Source: Armigeres subalbatus
Taxonomy: Eukaryota > Arthropoda > Insecta > Diptera > Culicidae
Direction of reading: 5' to 3'
Length of the DNA stretch: 64,000 bases
NCBI RefSeq assembly: GCF_024139115.2
Contig: NC_085141.1
Location: 128,587,822 to 128,651,821, forward strand
The position numbers and the translations under genes are program-made. Below the pieces are notes generated by a model. It saw nothing but the letters and a program-made list of their open reading frames with translations. It did no database searches and was not told the DNA's origin. This document shows positions 56,072 to 64,000 of this stretch, piece by piece. Numbering within the stretch: position 1 is the stretch's first letter; each line of letters starts with the position of its first letter.

Positions 56072-59000
56072 GCCTATCGTCTAAACGTGCCTTTTCAGTA
56101 AACATACATATACAAAAATCTTTAATCAATCATGACCATTTTGTGTGAAAATCGTTATAGTTATTTCCGTTATGTACCTTTCTTTATCAACGTTTGGAAA
56201 TCATATTTATGCGAATAACTGGAATATCACTCGTAATAGTAAGAAATGAATGTATTTATGCTTAATAAGCGCATATTCTATCCTAAAATAAGGAGCAGAA
56301 GAAAATAATTATGTTTAAAGCTATGTATATGTTACGAAGCTTCATAAAATTGTGATAATAACTACTAAGATCACAATAAAACAAGAAAAGTTGCAGGAGA
56401 GGCGGGTTCCACATTTCCACCACTGGATACGTCCCCGTCCGATTCTTGACTGTGGCTCATCTTCCTTCGCAGCCCAACGCCACTCTGCCGAAGTGAGCGA
56501 GCTTTTGTCATCTTTCACCTTTTCGACTTGCCTATTTGCCTTTTCACATGCAGCATATACATATTTCCACTGCTTTCAATAGTTCATTGAATTCGGTCGC
56601 TTCACCCTTTTTCCCCACACACCGCACTGACCGCCACCACACCATCTCCGTTCCCATTCAGGAAGCACAAAATAAAAAGCCTCTAATGTCCAAATCCCAG
56701 AAAACGGTCCAATTCTTCTATTGAGCGCTCCTTTTTGTCCCCGGTCAGCGGCGACGACGACGGCACGATGGTCGGGTTCATATGCGCTCTCCGTTGGATT
56801 GAAAGCGATCGACCGTGAGAAATTATATGCACACACTGCCGAAAGCCGACTGGGAATCACACCAAACTGAACCGACCTCAGGAGGAGGAACTCCTCGCCC
56901 GGTCTACTGGCCATGTCGTTTAAATAATAGTAACAAGTCTTGCCCTCCCGCACTCCATCGTCTCCGGTTCTGTTCGACCGAATCGTCATCTGCTTGGAAT
57001 ATGCTGAGCAGCACTGCATTGGGCAGAGATCATGACTTCTCTTTTTATTTCGCTCCGGTGGGCTGGTGCTGGACCCACAAAGAAACGGAGGCCCACGATA
57101 AATAATATTTACTATTATAAACGTTGATTTATTGTGGCGCGGCCGGCTCTACCGAGCGACATCGAGGCGAGGCGAGGTGGTGGTGCGCAGCGAAGTGGTG
57201 TGAAGGACTTGGCACCCACCACTTGCGGAGAAAAAGAGTTAATATTAAGTGACAAATTTTAGTGCTTCAGGAGTGGCCGCGGGGGAGTTTATTTTTTCGC
57301 ACTTTGTTGGTGCATTTATTTAAGATGAAGTGAATGGATATGCGGTTGCCATTGAGTTCGTGATAGAGAGTTTAGGACCACCAAAGGTTGATATGGTTTT
57401 AAATCCGTTTGATTTTGGATTACAATGTTGAGTTCTCGGTAAGAAGTCGGAAATTTCCAGTTGGGAAAATTTCCGTTTCGCTTGGCATTAAAAAGATACA
57501 AAGAAAACTTCGAGGAAAAAGTTTATAAGACACGTACGAGCTTTATATCCAGAAGAATGATAATTTAGAATGTTGGATTTACAAAGAAACTGTGAACATT
57601 AATATACATTATTGATCAACATTATTGTCTTATTTAGGAATCAATAGTCTGTTCAACACTCTCTCCTTAATAGTTACTTAAATTTTACTCTCATCCGCAC
57701 CACAAAGTACTGTCGATCCAATTCAATTTCAATCAACCACCACAATAAAACTGTCACTTTTCACCATTTATCGCTGGCTTACCATAAAACCCAGATTACA
57801 TGCAGCCGGTGTCTTGCTTCAGTTGCGGTAAACTCGGAATCGTTTGTCCACGGTCGTGGGCCATTATCCACACCCGTGGGGCCACCATCCGTTTCGATGT
57901 CATAAAGCACACCCATCGCCACTGACCACAATCCGGGAATCCGTCTACACCGGAGAAATTAATTTTTCACTTAATCATAATTTTTCTAATACGCCACCAT
58001 CGCTACATCGCACCCATCGCAGGGGCCGGAGGTAACACTTTGTGGGAATTTTTCTCGCCATTATTCACACTCTTTTCAAAACCGCACAGCGATCTTATTT
58101 TCCTCTCGGCCGTCGACGGACCCCGAGTGATGCCGGCCAGTCTAGAAGACCTCAAATGCGCGAGACCAGTACCGATCTCGCACCCAGGGAACATCAACAA
58201 CAGCAACCAGCGGAAGGTTTGAGCTATCCCATTGTTCCACTCGGAAGAAGGGTGATCTGCTTTCTGCGCTTCATAAATCATCCAAAGATCGAGCAAAAAG
58301 CAACGTGCCGGACAAAGGTTCCCATCCCAGGCGTACAAGTGGGAAGTTGAAACATTTTAAAAGGATTAGCCACCTTCTATGGTAATTGACCAGCGCTCAG
58401 GTAGATAGACGGTAGACCCAAAGTCCCGTTCGCATTTCACCGATCTTCTCGGGTGCCCTTTGTTTTGCTGCCTCGGATGGGACTTTCGTTACCGGCGACG
58501 CGAAGAAAGGGTTGAGCGTTGAGGGTGGGAAATTTTCTTTTTTTGATTAGTGGCGATCACACATGCGCTTTTGCTCTGGAATCTCGGGCGATGCGCCTTC
58601 CCACCTGCACACTGGATGCTTCTGCTGCGTATGGTTCCCACACCCACTCGCTCGTCGTCTTCGGCGGCGGCGGCGGTGCATTTATGCGGCTTGTGACCCG
58701 TTTCATGCTACCGTTTTAACGCGAGTATGAGAAGTTCATTAGGCCGCCAGCTTGGTGGCAATTAAATTGCACGCTTTTGCCTTTTTTATGTTGCGATGGT
58801 TATCGAATGACGTGTGCGGTTGCAGCGTGGCCACGTGAAAGTGAAGCGGTTTTATAATGCGCTTCTTCTCCCCAGAGGGCAGCAATTCACTCGCAGCGGT
58901 GATTGCCAGGGGCGGGGAGAGCAGTTGTTCGCACATCCACGATATGGGGAAGATAATTGTGGCGTGCTCCCGTTTCCGGAAGTTTCGATGTGACCGCTGT

Positions 59001-59250
59001 GCTGGTTTGCGGAAATGTTGGATGAAGCTGGGGTCCGAATGTAACATACTTGTTTGTTTTTTTTTTACTTTGCGTTCTTCAGATCACTCTACTTGTTGCT
59101 TATTGAATACTTTCCATGTCTTCTGTTGCATGAATTGGTGCCATATGTAGCAGAAAGGAGTGCAATTATCTCTTCAAAATTTCAAAAACATGCCACAAAA
59201 AAGCAAGCACTAGCAGCATTTCCCGTCAAACGAACAAACATTTCATATTT
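56072..59250. other. Unique block, partly GC-rich, no gene called
   Basis: 56072-56400 is AT-rich. From 56400 to 59100 the DNA is GC-richer and unmatched in the window, with GGCGAGGCGAGG near 57170, CGGCGGCGGCGG near 58662 and ATCAACAACAGCAACCAG near 58190. Frames up to 147 codons lie on both strands and overlap, and none shows a domain. It may hold host regulatory DNA or untranslated exons; I cannot support a specific call. Confidence 0.35.
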
Positions 59251-60840
59251 GATTTAATTTGATTGATTTCTACAATTTTCAAATTCTAATTCAAATTTTA
59301 ATCTAAATTCAAATTTCAATTCTACAAATTTCAAAAGAGTTTTTGATTACCAATACAAAGATTTTCCGTATAAAGAAAGTTCCAGTTCTCGGTAAACATT
59401 TTAAAATCAAGATAAATGGACAAAAGTATGAAAAATTGTGATGTAAGGGAAAATGGGGCAAAACAAGCTCAATAGCTACATGAACATAAGTGTTCAACGT
59501 CTTATTGAATTTCTTGGAAAACTCCCTTTCGAATTAGTCCTTAACCTCCTCTGTAAGTCGTCCGTGAAAAAAGTTTTCCTATTGTATATAAATGATTACA
59601 TACAATGACCTTTTTGGCTTGTAAAACCCAAAACTCGCCTATAATTCAATATTTTTAATGACATTTATAATTATTCGTTATTTTCATAATATTATTGGCA
59701 AATATCAATTTAATTAAAATTACTACATCATTTCTTAGCTCAGAATCATTGAGCTTTGTTATTCCATAGTCCAGCTGAGCTATCGGATTTGGTTTGGAAA
59801 TGTTTGGCATCGGTGCTATTCAGAAATTTTGAAAAATCGTTTTTGACCCCATAAATAACAAAATATTTCCTTTCCTATTGTATAATTGTATTCCCTAACC
59901 TCGAGTCTTTTGATTCCCCAAAACTAACATTAGAGTATAAGAATCATGAAAAACTGTATTCAAAAAAATGATTTCGGCTCCGTAACGCTTTACGGCAAAT
60001 GAGCCTACCAAATAAACGACAGTTAAACAAAAAATAATAAAAACAAAATAAAACATTTGCGAGTCGATTTATTGCAAAACTTTTTGTTCGGCAAACATTT
60101 ATCAATATCTGTTCAACTTTTTAGGACAATATTATCAATAATTTTCTGTAAATATCATTAATTTTCACAGAATACATGAAAAATTCACATAAAATGCCCT
60201 TTGATGCTTATTTGACCCGAATTTCATTCCAAATTTCACCAAAATATGTGCCCTTCTGTGGAGAGTGGAGAGACAAACACAACTTTAGAACAATATCTTA
60301 AAGATAAATGACTAAAAATATGATAAATCTTGATATATGGGGCATTGGAACAAAACGAGCCCAATAACTACATACAGAAAAGTTCCACGTCCATGAAACA
60401 GCACTCACTGAATTTCTAGAAAAAGAATCCCTTCTGAAAAAGCCCTTGAACTCCTCTGTAAGCTGTTCGTAGAGAAAATTATCATTTTTTTCACCTTTGA
60501 AATCGGGTTTCTCCAATGTGCAGTGTTGAAAAAAAAACTCAAAATTCCAAGACTCATGACCGATTTAAATCAATTGTTAATTGAAACGCACTCAACTCAG
60601 CACACAAAAACTTATTACTAGTTGATTTATCCATTTGAATACTCTTTGAATTTCGGTCCTTAACATCAGTGAGTTGATGTTCGTTGCATAGAACAACAAG
60701 TTGCCCTCAAATTGATTTTAATTGCTTTTTGGAGCGAAATGATTTTTTTAAGAAAATACTAAGGTGTGATGCATTCCTTTAAATTCGCAAATGAGTTTGC
60801 TCGCGCGGAAGGGCTCGATGACAGATTTAGGAATGACAAG
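59251..60840. repeat. AT-rich DNA with a diverged direct duplication
   Basis: The stretch at about 59430-59600 recurs at about 60325-60490, offset near 890 bp, with shared phrases: GGGGCAAAACAAGCTCAATA versus GGAACAAAACGAGCCCAATA, TGAATTTCTTGGAAAA versus TGAATTTCTAGAAAAA, and CCTCTGTAAG followed by TCGT. No coding region. Confidence 0.5.
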
Positions 60841-60893
60841 CACTTACAGGGTGCTTCAGAAAATAATGCGAAAATGTTTAAACTTGAATATTG

Positions 60894-62118
60894 GGTTAAT
60901 TCGAGTATTATTATTTTTTATTTATATTTTATTATTTATTCAGACTAAGGCCGAAGTGGCCTGTGCGGTATATAAGAGTCTTCTCCATTCGGCTCGGTCC
61001 ATGGCTACACGTCGCCAACCACGCAGTCTACGGAGGGTCCGCAAGTCATCTTCCACCTGATCGATCCACCTTGCCCGCTGCGCACCTCGCCTTCTTGTAC
61101 CCGTCGGATCGTTGTCGAGAACCATTTTCACCGAATTATTGTCCGACATTCTGGCTACGTGCCCGGCCCACCGCAGTCGTCCGATTTTCGCGGTGTGAAC
61201 GATGGATGGTTCTCCCAACAGCTGATGCAACTCGTGGTTCATTCGCCTCCTCCACGTATCGTCCGCCATCTGCACCCCACCATAGATGGTACGCAGCACT
61301 TTCCTTTCGAAAACTCCAAGTGCGCGTTGGTCCTCCACGAGCATCGTCCAGGTCTCGTGTCCGTAAAGGACTACCGGTCTAATGAGCGTTTTGTAGATAG
61401 TCAGTTTGGTACGGCGGCGAACTCTATTCGACTCAAGTCCAAAGTACGTACGATTTCCAGCCACTATGCGTCTCCGAATTTCTCTGCTGGTGTCATTTTC
61501 GGCAGTCACCAGTGAGCCCAAGTACACAAATTCTTCTACCACCTCGATTTCGTCACCACCGATGCAAACTCGCGGTGGGTGGCTCACATTGTCGTCTCTT
61601 GAACCTCTTCCTATCATGTACTTTGTCTTCGACGTGTTGATGACTAGTCCGATCCGCTTAGCTTCCCTCTTCAGTCTGATGTAGGCTTCCTCCATCTTCT
61701 CAAAGTTACGTGTCATAATATCTATGTCGTCGTCGAAGCCAAATAGCTGGACGGACTTATTGAAAATTGTACCACTCGTGTTAATCCCTGCTCTTCGTAT
61801 GTTGTATGTTCGCGATGTTGAATAGCAGACACGAAAGACCATCACCTTGCCGTAACCCTCTGCGGGTTTCGAAGGGACTCGAGAATGCCCCTGAAACTCG
61901 AACTACGCACATCACCCGATCCATCGTCGCTTTGATCAACCGTGTCAGTTTATCCGGAAAACCGTGTTCGTGCATTAGCTGCCATAGCTGGTCCCGATCG
62001 ATTGTATCATATGCGGCTTTGAAGCCGATGAATAGATGATGTGTGGGCACGTTGTATTCGCGGCATTTCTGCAGTACTTGGCGAATGGCGAACACCTGGT
62101 CCGTGGTTAATTCGAGTA
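60894..62118 (-). mobile_element. RTE-clade non-LTR retrotransposon, 5'-truncated (copy 4), up to 14-bp TSD
   Basis: GGTTAATTCGAGTA occurs at 60894-60907 and 62105-62118; the first GG may be shared with the element. The body ends with an AT-rich tail after CTTAGTCTGAATAAATAA (complement). The RT starts at FAIRQVLQKCREYNVPTHHL, so endonuclease and early RT are absent. A local rearrangement near 61795-61825 replaces the ALEGV segment. The catalytic box reads FGFDDDIDIM instead of FADD, and LRKTLR is lost near 61430. Inactive. Confidence 0.9.
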
Positions 62119-62329
62119 GCTAGTGACTAATTTCTGTCGAAAGTATATTTGTTTATGTTTATTTTCAAATGCTGCACCGGAAGATTGTAACTGTTTTATT
62201 GCAAATTTCTAAAAATGTACGCAAAATAATTTGTTTCTAGTTTGGTGCTCGTCCAGAGACGCCAAATGAGATTACTTTGGTGGTAGGATGTCATTTGGTC
62301 ATAGTTTATCGTCTTAAAACGTCTCTGTA

Positions 62330-63150
62330 GGATGGGTCTAAGCAGTGGAAGCCGGGATGTGGACGTCCATGTTTTGAACGTAAGCCAAACGTGATCAAAT
62401 CGGCTCGCGGAAAGATTGCTCGCAACCTGGTGCGTTCCATCAAAAAATTGCCAAGGAAGTCAAAATTTCTGAGTAATCCATGCGAGATCCATCAAAGAAG
62501 ACTTGCATGTACTTTCCAGAGCTTGAGTGAAACGCCACTTGATTACGGACCGGGTATAGGAACTACGAGTGACTCGTTCAAAAAGATTGCTGTCTTTGCT
62601 GAAGAAGGAAAAAATATAATCCTGTTGTCCGAAAAGCTTTTCAGCATCGATGCTAACGCCAACGGCCGCACGGACTGGTTCATTTCACCGAAGAAAATTG
62701 TGGGTGACCTGGAGAAAATAAAGTTTAAATTCCAAACCAATTCGGCTGATGTCATGATGTTTGGCTTGGTGGCCATAACGGTTTGAAACTGCCGACTGGT
62801 TTCATTTGTGTTGGATCTAAAATCAATACCGAATTATTTATCGGTATTTTAAAGGATCACTGGGTGCATCCCTGGGTGAAGGCCAAATTCTTCGAGTGCT
62901 ACGGCATGATGGAGCGCCAATCGCACGTCCAATCGAGCCAACAATGGCAAAAAAAACCAAATAAAATGTTGGTCGAAAGATGTGTGGCCCCTACCAGTCC
63001 GGATCTTAATCCGTTGGGGTTTACGATTATGTTGTTTACATTGTTGTTTATATTGTTTACGATCGCATTGTGTGAAGACCCTGACGTCAACCCTAACAAG
63101 CACATGGCAGTCGATGTCGGAAGATTGGGTTCGAAAAGGGTGTTTTAGCT
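62330..63150 (+). pseudogene. mariner-type transposase relic
   Basis: Two overlapping frames (62391-62786 and 62783-63148) carry ITm transposase blocks. KLFSIDANANGRTDWFISPK follows the first catalytic position, which reads SEK instead of DEK. KINTELFIGILKDHW is then followed by a damaged QDGAPSH block (reading YGMMERQSHV) and SPDLNPLGF, the block preceding the third acidic residue. The N-terminal helix-turn-helix region is barely readable. Two catalytic sites are lost, so it cannot be active. Confidence 0.8.
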
Positions 63151-63325
63151 CCGGCGTCGTCTTGAAGCTATTATTAATAAAAATAGAGCACACATGCAGT
63201 AAATTTGTATGAAAGGATGTTATAATGATAAACTCGAAAATGTTGATATTATTGCTTGGAGCAGTTCAAATGGAATTTGAAAGAAATAGAAACAATTTGC
63301 GCATTATTTTTTGCCGCACCCTGTA

Positions 63326-63730
63326 TAGCCATACCACCACATCGACTGCATATAGGATTTTCGATGTTTGTTCCACAAATGCTAATCTTTTAGCAATTTC
63401 GCGATGGCATGACAAGGACGATAGACGTGAGAAAAGGAGCCAATCAACTTTTTGAGCCATTGCTAGGGAGGGAAAAATGATTATCTCTCATCAGTAGGGT
63501 TCGTAATGCTCATTCAATCTTATGAGCACAGGGCGCTCTTTCGCGAAAACTTTCGGGGAGAAATCACTTTTCGAAAAAAAAAACAGTCTGGAGAGTGATA
63601 AGCAATTTTCGCTCACTTTGATTGCCATGAGAAACTGGTTTACACGCTTTTTCTCAAATCTGAGAATTTTCGGTGCCATCAGCAATTCAAACGGTAGAAG
63701 CCTTTCTGGAACAAATAACCTGGGCACCTG
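63326..63730. other. AT-rich DNA with no recognised feature
   Basis: Short overlapping frames only. Confidence 0.4.
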
Positions 63731-63735
63731 CATGC

Positions 63736-63850
63736 AGATAACGTGGTGATGTGGCTGAAGTGAGTGCATCCCTATGGCTATTATTGTTGATATGCTGGGT
63801 TCGAGTCCCACCGAGGTCATACAATTTTTATAATTTTGATTATTATTTTT
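63736..63850 (+). repeat. tRNA-like/SINE-like sequence
   Basis: GGTTCGAGTCC (63800-63810) fits a B box, with a GTGGCTGAAGTGAG A-box-like stretch about 45 bp upstream and a following AT-rich tail (ATAATTTTGATTATTATTTT). The acceptor stem does not pair, so a functional tRNA is unlikely. Confidence 0.4.
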
Positions 63851-64000
63851 TGAATTGAAATTAAAGGCACGATTTTCGTTTATCATACAAGGCAAGCTCC
63901 ATAGAAAAGATTGGTGGGTGAATGATGTACCTCACTATAAACAACGAAAAAAGATTCTTCCTGGGTCCGAAAAACGCTTGCTTTGGTCTCATGGAAACGA

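Larger units (their letters stand above)
60845..63325 (+). mobile_element. mariner-type transposon split by an RTE insertion
   Basis: Left end CAGGGTGCTTCAGAAAATAA (from 60847) and right end, on the complement, CAGGGTGCGGCAAAAAATAA (to 63323). TA flanks both ends. The span is 2477 bp; without the RTE body and one target copy it is about 1.27 kb, the normal size of a mariner. Transposase relics lie at 62330-63150 on the same strand. The RTE sits between the left TIR and the transposase. Confidence 0.85.

Noticed and set aside
56576..57019. 147-codon minus-strand open frame in GC-rich DNA
   Set aside because: Longer frames are expected in GC-richer DNA. No domain, and overlapping frames are equally long.

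Overview
The window looks like nuclear DNA of a culicine mosquito, most probably Aedes. It is AT-rich and has no intact host gene that I can support. It is packed with element types typical of Aedes genomes: RTE-, Jockey- and R1-clade non-LTR retrotransposons, BEL/Pao and Ty3/Gypsy relics, tRNA-headed SINEs with (GAA)n-type tails, many short palindromic TIR elements, and mariner and hAT-like DNA transposons. The genus is an inference from family knowledge and was not tested by any search.

Layout. 0-10 kb: 3' end of an RTE element, AT-rich DNA, a decayed coding relic of unknown origin (3.38-4.45 kb), a 105-bp MITE, then a long unique block. 10-19 kb: a hAT-like element, a TIR element, a truncated RTE copy, scraps of other non-LTR elements, a mariner relic and a Gypsy relic. 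19-35 kb: unique blocks alternating with SINEs, a BEL/Pao relic, a tRNA-like sequence, fold-back repeats and a large polypurine/polypyrimidine minisatellite. 35-52 kb: a 17-bp minisatellite (consensus AAAAGGTCATTTGGCCG) and a heptamer minisatellite (AAGTGAG), into and between which SINEs, TIR elements, an R1-clade element, a short non-LTR element and a Jockey element are placed. 52.7-56.1 kb: a near full-length RTE element. 56-60.8 kb: unique DNA. 60.8-63.3 kb: a mariner element split by another RTE copy.

Several insertions can be resolved to the base from target-site duplications: RTE at 52692-56058 (13 bp), RTE at 60908-62104 (up to 14 bp), Jockey at 49497-51684 (14 bp), a non-LTR fragment at 48456-49307 (13 bp) and the hAT-like element at 10210-10802 (8 bp). 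These give a relative order: the 17-bp array predates the Jockey insertion, the mariner predates its RTE, and the RTE at 52.7 kb predates the MITE inside it.

Every recognisable coding region is broken by stops, frameshifts or truncation, so nothing here is likely to make a working protein. The genes do not form a pathway. The window reads as intergenic or intronic DNA, or possibly a piRNA-cluster-like TE graveyard. The best candidates for something not yet described are the unidentified coding relic at 3.4-4.45 kb, the composite minisatellite system, and the near-perfect 52-nt fold-back at 31.8 kb.
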